A stretch of DNA of 63,394 nt, taken from IMG/VR virus record IMGVR_UViG_3300017771_000005, positions 1-63,394 of that record, one strand, 5' to 3'. Under the pieces are notes generated by a model. That model was given only the letters and a program-made list of their open reading frames with translations, did not search any database and was not told the DNA's origin. Position 1 is the first letter of the stretch, and every line of letters starts with the position of its first letter. Position numbers and translations under genes: made by a program. This document shows, piece after piece, positions 47,301 through 55,997 of the stretch. The stretch comes from a virus.

Positions 47301-50300
47301 CAGAAATATTAGCAATATTCCTTTCAACTCTGATTCTATGATTTGCTTTATCAACATTTAATACTCTGATAGTCTCAGCACCAATAGTATACTGATCATC
47401 GGGCAGTAAATACTGATAATCTGTGTTGTAGATATTGAAGAATGTGACGATGCCAGTATTTGCAATAGCATCAACATTTTCTCTTAAGGTTAAACTCTTA
47501 CTTAATGTTATAATAGAGTAAGTGTTATCGATAAATGAGTTTGCATTCTCAAGATCCTTAATCTCTACAACGTCATTTGTAGTAAATCCATGTGGAACAC
47601 TGGTCAATCCGACTAGAGTATTCTGTCGTTCAACTGCAGGGAAGAAATATACATCTTCAATCTCTTCAACAGAACTTGTTACTGTAGAGATTGTCTTTCC
47701 TTTTACGCTAGAAATAATTGCGGAAGATTTATTAATTCCAGATTCATCTTGGTAAATTACAGAGTCGCCAACTCTATATCCATCTCCACGGGAAGTAAAA
47801 TCAAAACTTTCTATCCCAGAACGTTGAACTGTTTTAATTTCATTCACCTGTTCTCTTACTAGAGCAGGGTTAATATAGAAATCATATCTAGAACTAGAAT
47901 CTTCCTCACCATATGGTTGAGTATTTCTGAAAACATTTAGTGTAGTAATATCTAAAGATGATTGCTCAGAATCAACATCATAATTGAAAGCAATTGGAAC
48001 AGACTTATACTTATTTCCAATGAAATATGGGAATACTGGTTTCTTCGCTCCTTGGAAAAATGAGGACGAATCGATCGTATCATTTATTGTCGTAAAATAT
48101 GCATAAGTACCATTTGGAAATTCTGGAGTTACGCAATATCTACCATTATATTCATCCAAATATGTGTTAGTTCCATCATTAGTTGCAACGTACTTATAAT
48201 CTTCTACAAAGAAACCATTAGGGAATCCACTTGGTCTATCTGAAGATGGGTTTAGAACATATCCAGATTTGAGTTGAACAACTGATCCGGGGGTATTTAA
48301 TCCAGAGAAACCATATGGTCCATATATTGGGTTTCCGTCGTATGCATATCCAAGTATTGGGGAGTGATACAGATTAGTAGTATCAGGATCAGTATCATTA
48401 TCGATATCATCTCTATAAATTCTAACACCATTAGTATCAATCTTGCTTCCTTTTGTGATAGATCTTAGTGCTCTAGATCCATATAAGTGACAATACTCAA
48501 TCCCATATTTTCTAGAATATGAAATAGAAGGAAAAGAATCATCAGAGACAACTCGCTTAGAATCGATCATCCTTTCAACTTCATTGACAGTCCATCTCTG
48601 GATTCCAGATTCAAAAATTACACCTTGTCCAGTTTCACTTACGGTGAAGAATGTATTATCTTGCTTATATCCTTTTCCTCCGCGAACAACAGTTACAGAA
48701 TCAAGTTCATTATTTTTAATGACAGCAGTTAATATTGCTCCCTGACCAGTAGCACTTTCGATGGTAATTTTGGGAGTTGTTGTATAATCTTTACCTTTTG
48801 AAATAATAATGACTGTAACAATCTCTCCGTTTGCAGATACAATCGGCGCAATCTGTGCTCCAGTTCCACTTCTCAAAGTGATTTCTGGTTGTCTTTGGAA
48901 ATTTAGAATGGATTTGGATCCATAGTCACCACCATTTGCACTTAGATTTACTTTTTTGATTGATCCTTCAAATTTTGGTTGAACTTCAACATTAAAGTTT
49001 TGTGCTGTTTCTGTTGACAGTCCAACTAAACCAGTAACACTAACTTTAATTGGTGGATAATTAAATGTGTGATTTCCACCAGAAGCACCAGTAATATCAA
49101 CATGCTGTTTTGTATCATAATAGAAATCTGACCCAATTCCAGATCCACCAATTTCGGATAACTTAAAATTATCTAAATCAAGTGCAGTTACATAGTATGA
49201 AGATCTAATAGTAGTAAGTCCAGCAATACTAGACCCACTCACTGGGATATAATCAATAATTTCTCCGGATGCAAATCCATGATCTTCATATGAAATTACA
49301 TTTGTTGCTGTTTTAATTCCAGAGTCAGCGACTACAATCTTATTATTGGTATATCCATCTCCCGGATTAATTATATTGATAGAGGTTAAGAATTTTTTCT
49401 TTGTTATCGATGTAATAAGTTGTACACCAGTTCCATATGATGTTAAATCAACCTTATTAGTTCCAGAAACAGCATCTGCAAAAGTATTGTGTAGAGTTAT
49501 TGTCTTTGATCCAGTAACATTGACAAAATATTCAGATAAACTGACAAGACCACCAATTACAGTCTCAGTTTGGTTGTCATATACAATTCTTTCGCCAGTT
49601 TTGAACTTATGATTCTTGATGAATACAATTTCATCATCTGTGAGGTCAAGTGCACCTAAAGAAGAACTAGCATCAAACTCCTCACTGTAAATTTGCTCTT
49701 GTAGACTCGGTTCTGCCGATGCTCCAGTACCATTTCCACCAGAAATGTTGATAACAGGATCAGAAAGGAAGTCAGAACCAATATCAACGATTTCAATTCT
49801 ATCGAGTGAACCTATTACAGTAACTGTAGCAGTTGCACCAGATCCAACAGGGTCAGAAACAATCAAATCTGGTGGATCAATGACATCATATCCAGATCCA
49901 GGTTTAGAAACTTCAATTTTTTCTAATTTTCCATAAAAAATTGCATCAGATGACTTATAATTGCAAATTTCTACTCCATTTTGAAGAATACCAATTTGTC
50001 CTGGTTCAGTTTCTACGACATTTTCATCAAAAGATGGTTCTACCAACTTTCTGACGAGTCTTTGTGACTCCAATTCAGTCTTTTCTAGGTTTTCATCAGC
50101 AAATTTGAGTGGATATAACTCTTGATTGGTTGCTGAAGTCGTAAAAGTGATTAAAAACTTGGCCGATTGCTTAGCAATGGTAATTGCGGACGATCCTTTC
50201 TCAACTTCCTTCTCAATTTGATAGATATTATCTCTACTTCTAGATAATTTAAACTTATCTGCATCAATTTTATAGACAAAATAAATTCCCCTCTCAAGAT

Positions 50301-52170
50301 TAAGTGAATTTGTAGTGGTTGGGGGGGCATAAACTACAACTTCACCAGTTAGTAGTCCGTGATCAGTGACAGTTATAGTCTGAACTGCATCAATATATGC
50401 AATATACTCGGAATCCGGATCATTTGTGGTCTTTTCATCTACATTTGAGATGTCTACATCAAAAATAGTCTCATAATTTGTGATGTTTAGACTCTGAATG
50501 TTATAATTTGGGATGGATGATGAAGTAACATATACAGTTTCATCATAATCAGTATAAACATTCTGTACGTTTGCAGAATATTTGGTAGATTCTGTAAAAA
50601 TTGCACTCTTTGTCTTAGCGACTTGCTTTCTTATCTTATAGAAAGCACCCAAATTGACTAAGGATGAAGTAACAAAATTTAAAGTGTTATTTGATGCCTT
50701 CTGATTTACTGTTCCTACTCTGGTAACACCGTCGGAACCAATCAATTCCACACTATCACCAACAACAATGTTGTTGTCACTAGTTGTTATGACTCTATAT
50801 TGTCCTCCAGGACTTACTTGAAGCGTAATTTCTGCAACATCATAAGTCGTTGAGACATTAAATATCCAATTTGTCGTTTTTACATCTTCAGTTACTCTTC
50901 CAAGAGAACTCAGTTTAATCCTATTTCTCTTTCTGAAGAGGTTATTTGGTCTAACAACGGTAAGATCCGATAATACACCAAGAACTTGTACTCTGATTTC
51001 GGATCCATCATCATCCAAACCAAAACAATAGGTGTCCAGTGAGATTTCTTGTCCCACATCAATGTCTGGGACGTTGCTACACCCATAAAATTCAGTATAT
51101 GACGTATCTGTGTATGAAATATATACGTCTTGATTATTACTTCTTGCTCTTAAAACTCCAGATTTTGGAAATCCAATGGTCGTGTCTACAGAAAAGGTAT
51201 CAGAATTCTTATTTACATTTTGAGTGACATAAGTTTTTGGATGCTGTTCGAATCTTCTTACTAAATTTCCTCTAACATCAATATCTTTATTGAAATCAAA
51301 GTCCAAACTAAGTCTATAATAAGTTTCATTTCCCCTTGAAATAGTTTCTACATTAGCAACTGATGCTGAAATTGTATCATAATTATCATCATCTACTTGA
51401 GATAATGTCTTATATTGTAATTTTGTAACATCTCCTTGGATTTCTTTTACGACTATCTTTTCGGAAATCTTATATTCTGAATCAGAAGATCTAATTGTAA
51501 AATCACTAGGACGGATAATAGTAACATCCTTGCCATATATTGATTTAAATAGGATTTTGAACGCAGAATCTGTACCCTTTGCGGAGTAAAAATCGCTAGA
51601 TTGCTTTACAAAGACATTAGCGTTCAGACCAGAGAAAAAGTCTCTACCTTCAAATCCAGGAGAAAACTGCTTCTTAAGTTTAAATATAAACTGCTTTAGA
51701 AAAATTAAACTTAAATTTGATACTTTTGTGCCTGAGGTGTGAGATTCTCCACTAGTAGACTCAAAAATTAGGTCCGATTGAATAGCATTTTCTTTATATC
51801 CAGTGATTCCACTAAATCCTCGGGAACAATCATAGAATGTAGTATCATCTTTAGACTCATAAGATATAATTTCACTGTCAATTTGCAATAATCCATTACT
51901 GGTTGGGAAACCTTCGGTGCTAGAAACAGTTATTGTAGCATCAACTTTATCAATTTTTGCACTTAATGTAGTAAAATCAACAGCACTAAAAATTACATCA
52001 AGGTCAATGTAAGAATCTAAGTTCTCAACAATATCTAAAGGTTTACCTTGAGAACCAAGGGAAACATAATATTGCTTAATAAACTGAACAAATAAAGGAT
52101 ACTCATCCCTAACAAAGTCTGGAATTTGACTTTGAATTATTTGATTTACGCTAACCTTTCTAATTGACAT
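44356..52170 (-). CDS. Giant gp7-like baseplate wedge protein (2604 aa)
   Basis: The N-terminal 250 residues (LFVQFIKQYYVSLGSQGKPL, then FLKQFIFKLKKQF and VKQSSDFYSAKGTDSAFKIL) resemble the C-terminal half of T4 gp7 (FFESRSYDFYSTKGIEASYK). Its position after gp6 is also that of gp7. The remaining about 2300 residues are beta-type repeats: GxGY units, EIISY-type units and repeated HGxxTGxxVxY units. A YHYH-like domain lies near 1245-1350 (SPILGYAYDGNPIYGPYG, NGRYCVTPEFPNGTYAYF). The C-terminus returns to a helical/acidic segment. The tail is likely a surface-exposed fibre extending from the wedge. Confidence 0.82.
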   Translation of the reverse strand: MSIRKVSVNQIIQSQIPDFVRDEYPLFVQFIKQYYVSLGSQGKPLDIVENLDSYIDLDVIFSAVDFTTLSAKIDKVDATITVSSTEGFPTSNGLLQIDSEIISYESKDDTTFYDCSRGFSGITGYKENAIQSDLIFESTSGESHTSGTKVSNLSLIFLKQFIFKLKKQFSPGFEGRDFFSGLNANVFVKQSSDFYSAKGTDSAFKILFKSIYGKDVTIIRPSDFTIRSSDSEYKISEKIVVKEIQGDVTKLQYKTLSQVDDDNYDTISASVANVETISRGNETYYRLSLDFDFNKDIDVRGNLVRRFEQHPKTYVTQNVNKNSDTFSVDTTIGFPKSGVLRARSNNQDVYISYTDTSYTEFYGCSNVPDIDVGQEISLDTYCFGLDDDGSEIRVQVLGVLSDLTVVRPNNLFRKRNRIKLSSLGRVTEDVKTTNWIFNVSTTYDVAEITLQVSPGGQYRVITTSDNNIVVGDSVELIGSDGVTRVGTVNQKASNNTLNFVTSSLVNLGAFYKIRKQVAKTKSAIFTESTKYSANVQNVYTDYDETVYVTSSSIPNYNIQSLNITNYETIFDVDISNVDEKTTNDPDSEYIAYIDAVQTITVTDHGLLTGEVVVYAPPTTTNSLNLERGIYFVYKIDADKFKLSRSRDNIYQIEKEVEKGSSAITIAKQSAKFLITFTTSATNQELYPLKFADENLEKTELESQRLVRKLVEPSFDENVVETEPGQIGILQNGVEICNYKSSDAIFYGKLEKIEVSKPGSGYDVIDPPDLIVSDPVGSGATATVTVIGSLDRIEIVDIGSDFLSDPVINISGGNGTGASAEPSLQEQIYSEEFDASSSLGALDLTDDEIVFIKNHKFKTGERIVYDNQTETVIGGLVSLSEYFVNVTGSKTITLHNTFADAVSGTNKVDLTSYGTGVQLITSITKKKFLTSINIINPGDGYTNNKIVVADSGIKTATNVISYEDHGFASGEIIDYIPVSGSSIAGLTTIRSSYYVTALDLDNFKLSEIGGSGIGSDFYYDTKQHVDITGASGGNHTFNYPPIKVSVTGLVGLSTETAQNFNVEVQPKFEGSIKKVNLSANGGDYGSKSILNFQRQPEITLRSGTGAQIAPIVSANGEIVTVIIISKGKDYTTTPKITIESATGQGAILTAVIKNNELDSVTVVRGGKGYKQDNTFFTVSETGQGVIFESGIQRWTVNEVERMIDSKRVVSDDSFPSISYSRKYGIEYCHLYGSRALRSITKGSKIDTNGVRIYRDDIDNDTDPDTTNLYHSPILGYAYDGNPIYGPYGFSGLNTPGSVVQLKSGYVLNPSSDRPSGFPNGFFVEDYKYVATNDGTNTYLDEYNGRYCVTPEFPNGTYAYFTTINDTIDSSSFFQGAKKPVFPYFIGNKYKSVPIAFNYDVDSEQSSLDITTLNVFRNTQPYGEEDSSSRYDFYINPALVREQVNEIKTVQRSGIESFDFTSRGDGYRVGDSVIYQDESGINKSSAIISSVKGKTISTVTSSVEEIEDVYFFPAVERQNTLVGLTSVPHGFTTNDVVEIKDLENANSFIDNTYSIITLSKSLTLRENVDAIANTGIVTFFNIYNTDYQYLLPDDQYTIGAETIRVLNVDKANHRIRVERNIANISGLIDQHYPYDKLTEKSRKFIINVDNNNTFVPDITNYFDPKDALGLGQTHGPGITSTIYLSNPGVGATFITIPTRAIYLPNHGLRTGDKLDYNSYGGSSIAVGVNSTSSFNLSTLSDIYAVRFTRNTVGISSNLVGLGSDGNYVGIGTNDNNILYLAGIGTGTKHRFLTEFPSTDILQASVIENKITVDTTDDHLLKVGDSIILDVESGITTTSFVSYNDALSRTLFDPITIVASAITVATNSITLTGHSLVTGQKVVYKATTPSTGLEDNKIYFVIVKNSNEIQLSETYYNSTKATPTPVSIGSQQAAQLFFVNPPIKAIRNQKVVFDTSSSSLSFGGISCFEFQLYTDPFFRDEYKRSPNSPNSFDVTPTGNVGQSGSKTELLINDGTPNILYYKLTPINNSSIPVAKTRIIVDDDNIVNNSSIIIENSNVNGSHNITGITTRSFTFVVPNKLEVDEYTLPDSSFEYSTPSKTARGPLGTLDISKSNKSFSTLPTVTSIGGTIGSGAIIVPQSTTIGALKEGVSIDIQDIGFDYSSDKTLRPTAFLPTVIRVEALSTFDSITPKTAGIGYNTKPDLVVLDGFTGKLVDDVELVYDDEGVDIKKNTKGLYDVTPTILAINNTNGAGISTISYDTITRDVTLTLSNSYSNLSDFPFEIGDKIIVEKTAVSSDPAEVNSFGNFGFNSQDYGYLLFTVTNRVPNIGGSDPTITYSLKDLDIGTGPGVYNSAINIGRVVPQKYFPTFTITLKKGIFFTNETINSTTNNNTGVVEFWDQNNEYLSLFTNSKFEKGERIYGESSGSIATIESIIQSIAYYDINASAIIADGSVDEVGFLNERTQRIHDNDYYQYFSYAVNSQVQYEDWNPLVSDLNHTSGFKKFSDLVIESQDDEFSGISTSQNEGDIVTINDLSSIIDLEETVDFDLVAEVAFTINSVLVSNELIFNSIILQDFAECISNRVLNIDDISSEFNDSAVQNVVTSFPL

Positions 52171-52171
52171 C

Positions 52172-54088
52172 TTATGCTCTTACTATGGTTCCGTTTAAGT
52201 AACTTGAAGTAACGAGATATGAGAATCCAGAAACATCGCCTCCGGATTCAATGCTATCATTTACGGATTTAACTTCTGTCTTTGATGTATCTAGTTGAAG
52301 ATATAGATCCTGTTTTCCAATAACATCATTAGATGTTGGTGACACAGATATTTCAATTATGGGTAGTCCCGCTTTTACTTTTGCTGTGGATATAATATTT
52401 AATGATGATAATAAGATCTCCCCTTTTATATAATCAATGGTTCCGACTCCATTTCTAACAACTATTGGTTGTTGTTCTGAGTCTAATCTGAATAAAAATA
52501 GAGATCCTTTCTTACCATCACTATTGGGCAGATCACCAAGATAAACTCTCTGTATAATGCCAGACACATTAAATCCACTACTTTTTATATTATATCCTTC
52601 CTTTGGATTCTTAATATGGAATGCATTACCAAAACAAATCTCATAGTTTGCAAATGCATTTAGTGCAGGTCTTAAATCTCTTCTCATCTGAATAGATGTT
52701 ATATTCGATGTGATAGATCTATGACTATCATCAATAATCTTCAAAAATTTACTATACTTAAATCTTGCACCATACTTATTCAATTCTGTTGAATTTGCGT
52801 ACTCTGTAATAATATCTGATACAGTCGTTGTAACTGTATTAGCATCCTTTACAAGGTTGTCGTTATAGTATACTGTGGAGAATACTTCCAGATACAAATA
52901 CTTTAGATCGATAAATTCTGGAATAATTCCAGCAACACCATATTTTTTCAACTCCCTTTTCAAATTATTCTTGATTGGATCTGCAATAAAATTGGAGTTT
53001 GTTGGTTTTATAGTAATGAAAACTTTTCCAAACTGTGGAGGATCTAAATCCTCACCACCAAATGCTGAAACTGATTCCGATTCTGGATAAATTTGCTTTA
53101 CAATAGTCTCATAATCTGAAGTTGTTACTGCTCTATTTTGAGATGCATATACTCTAGGTGCATACTTCTTAATTGATTCTACAGATTCAATACCACTTCC
53201 ACCATAAGCAGACACAGATGTAATCACTGGAGAAACATACCTGTTCAGAGATGCTCCAGTATCACTTTCAAGTTGTCCAATGTAATTAAATCCAGTTACC
53301 CCATTTCCGTCTGCACCATTAGTTGTAATATATGAGATTTCAATAAAGTTTTGATCTTCTAGTTTTTGTCCAAATATACCATCACCGAAAATTATTTCAT
53401 ATCTTTCATCTTCAACTTCTTGAATAAAATAAACTCTTGGGAATGAATTAATATCGTTTAAATTACTTGATAATCTATATTCAAATACAGTATTACTTTG
53501 CTGTGTTGGTCTAACTCTTACTCTTATAGTTTTAGTGTCAATTCCAGAAGCACCCAAAATATATCTTCTATCTAGATTTGCGGAAGATACGGTAAAAGTC
53601 TCTTTAAGAAAAGATCCTTCGTATAAAATAACATCATCAAAAGATGCAATTCCATCTTCATCTACTGGAACTGTGATGTCTTCGGGGATAGAGAAGATAA
53701 AGTTATTTGATCCTGTTCCATTTGACGTACAAACTTCCCCTGCTTTTAGTTTTGCAGTTACAGGAAAATTTGATGTGAATGAGGAGGTATCAACTGTAAA
53801 TAGTACCTCAGATTTTGGTGCAGTTCTTGATACTGGAACATATCCAATATTCCTTGCCAGAGATACTACATTCTCTCTTAGAGTTGCGCTATCAATGAAA
53901 ACTTCATTGGTTACCATATTGGTATTATACGCAGTAATGTACGTATTATACGCTAAGGTATCAATGATCATAGAGAGATTTGATCCCTCAAAATCATAAT
54001 CAGTAAAATTTGAATTTGATCTGATATAATCCTTAATGGATTGTTTTATTTGATCAAAATCTAAACTTGTAAGATTGACTAAAACCAT
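52172..54088 (-). CDS. 6: gp6 baseplate wedge protein
   Basis: This 638-aa gp6/J-like wedge protein (T4 660 aa) has FDQIKQSIKDYIRSNSNFTD at the start, DTLAYNTYITAYNTNMVTNE and NRAVTTSDYETIVKQIYPE in the conserved core. gp6 forms the continuous iris ring of the baseplate. It is 1 nt from the gp7-like gene and directly abuts gp25. Confidence 0.95.
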   Translation of the reverse strand: MVLVNLTSLDFDQIKQSIKDYIRSNSNFTDYDFEGSNLSMIIDTLAYNTYITAYNTNMVTNEVFIDSATLRENVVSLARNIGYVPVSRTAPKSEVLFTVDTSSFTSNFPVTAKLKAGEVCTSNGTGSNNFIFSIPEDITVPVDEDGIASFDDVILYEGSFLKETFTVSSANLDRRYILGASGIDTKTIRVRVRPTQQSNTVFEYRLSSNLNDINSFPRVYFIQEVEDERYEIIFGDGIFGQKLEDQNFIEISYITTNGADGNGVTGFNYIGQLESDTGASLNRYVSPVITSVSAYGGSGIESVESIKKYAPRVYASQNRAVTTSDYETIVKQIYPESESVSAFGGEDLDPPQFGKVFITIKPTNSNFIADPIKNNLKRELKKYGVAGIIPEFIDLKYLYLEVFSTVYYNDNLVKDANTVTTTVSDIITEYANSTELNKYGARFKYSKFLKIIDDSHRSITSNITSIQMRRDLRPALNAFANYEICFGNAFHIKNPKEGYNIKSSGFNVSGIIQRVYLGDLPNSDGKKGSLFLFRLDSEQQPIVVRNGVGTIDYIKGEILLSSLNIISTAKVKAGLPIIEISVSPTSNDVIGKQDLYLQLDTSKTEVKSVNDSIESGGDVSGFSYLVTSSYLNGTIVRA

Positions 54089-54490
54089 TTATCTAGTTGG
54101 TTGTAATGCGAACTCTAATTGTTGCTGTGGTACATCAACACCGATAATATTGTATACAATTTCTACGTCAATTTCATTAGCATCATAATTTGGTGTCGCT
54201 TTTGTGCGAACCAATGATACTCTAGGTTCGTAGTTCTGAATAACTGTTGATATTTCCAGTTCTATATTTGATGCAGTAATAGGATCTAGATTATCAAATA
54301 GTAATGAAGACACTCTAGATCCAAGTAGAGCGTCAAATGGTCTCTCACCTCTCTTTGTAAACACCAAGTTTCTCACTGCACGAGAAATCGCAGTTTCATT
54401 GGATATACTAATCAAATCATAGTTAATAGGATTAACCTGAAAACTTAGACTGATGTCTTTAAACCCTTTGCTTACTCTTTGAAGAGGCAT
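54089..54490 (-). CDS. 25: gp25 baseplate wedge / sheath initiator
   Basis: This 133-aa protein equals T4 gp25 in length (132 aa) and holds the conserved NETAISRAVRNLVFTKRGERPFDA segment and the EVRI-like EIVYNIIGVD end. It initiates sheath polymerisation on the baseplate and is shared with type VI secretion and contractile phages. Confidence 0.95.
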   Translation of the reverse strand: MPLQRVSKGFKDISLSFQVNPINYDLISISNETAISRAVRNLVFTKRGERPFDALLGSRVSSLLFDNLDPITASNIELEISTVIQNYEPRVSLVRTKATPNYDANEIDVEIVYNIIGVDVPQQQLEFALQPTR

Positions 54491-54519
54491 TAAAAAAATT
54501 TTATAATAATCCTAATGTT

Positions 54520-54527
54520 TATTTATG
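54520..54527 (-). promoter_or_regulatory. Late-type promoter CATAAATA for the gp25-gp6 unit
   Basis: A one-mismatch late box lies 30 nt upstream of gp25 ATG, at the upstream end of the long baseplate operon. Confidence 0.55.
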
Positions 54528-54529
54528 CA

Positions 54530-54724
54530 CTATTCTGGATAGTTTTCAAATAGTTCAGTATCGCATGTACAATCATCACATTTTTTTGGAGTGCGGTCAT
54601 CATTTGCTATTTCACGTAGCATTTTCCTTGGATCTTTACGATCAATGGCATTACCATAATCAGTAATTAATTCATCTGTTCCCCACATTTCGTACATGTG
54701 ATTTTTATCTCTATCTGATTGCAT
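54530..54724 (-). CDS. Small cysteine-containing hypothetical protein
   Basis: This 64-aa acidic protein ends with a CDDCTC cluster, which may bind a metal. It starts MQSDRDKNHMYEMWGTDELI. A short stem (CCGTGT/ACACGG, at about 54733-54749) lies directly upstream of the ATG. I do not recognise a family. The gene is separated from gp25 by the late box and probably belongs to a different transcript from the amidinotransferase cluster. Confidence 0.65.
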   Translation of the reverse strand: MQSDRDKNHMYEMWGTDELITDYGNAIDRKDPRKMLREIANDDRTPKKCDDCTCDTELFENYPE

Positions 54725-54782
54725 GAGTGTGCCGTGTATAGGACACGGAAACTTTTAATGGGGTTCCCAATCCCTTAAGTAT

Positions 54783-55997
54783 TTAACCCCTCTCTGGGAA
54801 GTAGTCCTCACGATCACCTTCTCTATCTAAGTCTAGAGTAATACAATGAATACCACCATCCCAGAAGTAACGATGTCTAAAATTAAAGATATGTGGTGTA
54901 ATTCCATATTCTTCTAGTTTCTTGACAACAACTGGATTCTCACTATTAATAATAGCGTTATGTCTATCAATCATTAATAGGTTGACATCAAATACAGTTT
55001 CTGCTGCATAGTTAACCCAATGAGACATCCAAGAATCAACATATTCTACAGTTGCCTTCTCATATGATGCACCCTCAATCCACCACCTTCCTCTAGTTTT
55101 TGATTTGAATTCTGCCCAGGGTCTCATTTTTCCCCAAGATTCATTTTCTAAATGAACTCTTTCCCAACCAGGAAATTCATCTTTGTATTTTTGATCTGGA
55201 TCAACACCTTCTCCCCAACATCCACCACCAACGGTCATGATTAAACCTGGACACAATGCAGTAAACACAGAATCGGTATGACCGGAGTAACTCGTAATAT
55301 GGCATCTATAGTCCGGAAATAATTTCTCTACATGTTCTTGATATACTATTTCCTGTAATTGTGGATGCACAAGACCAAAGTACAAATCCTTTCCTATACG
55401 AAGTGTGCAGGCAGAATTAATATTCATATCACGAACAACCTCATTCCCATGAGACTCAACATAATCTACAACTGGTTTTAAATTATATAAAACTTCTCTT
55501 CCAATAGGTATGACCCTATCGGGGTATTGTATATTGCAGGTGTATGTTTGAACTACTTTTGCTATCTCTGTATACTTTGCTCTGTCCGTCTTTTTCAATT
55601 CTCGTACAGCATCCCAATCTTCTGGGATATCTTTAATACCTTGATTTTTTAATATTGCTTTCCAATTAGTCATTTCATCACCAGGGGTGAAAAAACGATT
55701 TCCAATCATCGCAGAGTCATCTCTGGGACACATGGGAGGTTTTTCATATACATCACACCCAGAAACCTTAGGAATCTTTCCATCCTCAGTAAGTCTATAC
55801 TGAGTTCGTATAACATCAACATCAAACTTTTTTAGTATTCCTATGAGTTGTTGATAATCTTCCTCAGTTTCAATCGCAATCTTTTCTAGTAAGTTGCGAA
55901 CCTTTGGATTTTCAATATATTCATATAATTCTGGAGTATATGAACGTCCAACCACACATGATTTAAGTTTATCCCAGGGTTGATTAACCGATAACAT
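54783..55997 (-). CDS. Amidinotransferase-family protein, copy A
   Basis: The start is ATG 55997 (MLSVNQPWDKLKSCVVG, 404 aa), which aligns with copy B; the frame is open 13 codons further. The C-terminal part matches glycine/inosamine amidinotransferases: NLLMIDRHNAI, ITPHIFNFRHRYF and GGIHCITLDL with candidate catalytic Cys385. His240 in GHTDSVF fits the catalytic His. The expected catalytic Asp of the DAAN-type motif appears as Asn near 194 (NSACTLRIGKD). It overlaps copy B by 14 nt. The enzyme probably transfers or hydrolyses guanidino groups, but substrate and activity are open. Confidence 0.85.
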   Translation of the reverse strand: MLSVNQPWDKLKSCVVGRSYTPELYEYIENPKVRNLLEKIAIETEEDYQQLIGILKKFDVDVIRTQYRLTEDGKIPKVSGCDVYEKPPMCPRDDSAMIGNRFFTPGDEMTNWKAILKNQGIKDIPEDWDAVRELKKTDRAKYTEIAKVVQTYTCNIQYPDRVIPIGREVLYNLKPVVDYVESHGNEVVRDMNINSACTLRIGKDLYFGLVHPQLQEIVYQEHVEKLFPDYRCHITSYSGHTDSVFTALCPGLIMTVGGGCWGEGVDPDQKYKDEFPGWERVHLENESWGKMRPWAEFKSKTRGRWWIEGASYEKATVEYVDSWMSHWVNYAAETVFDVNLLMIDRHNAIINSENPVVVKKLEEYGITPHIFNFRHRYFWDGGIHCITLDLDREGDREDYFPERG

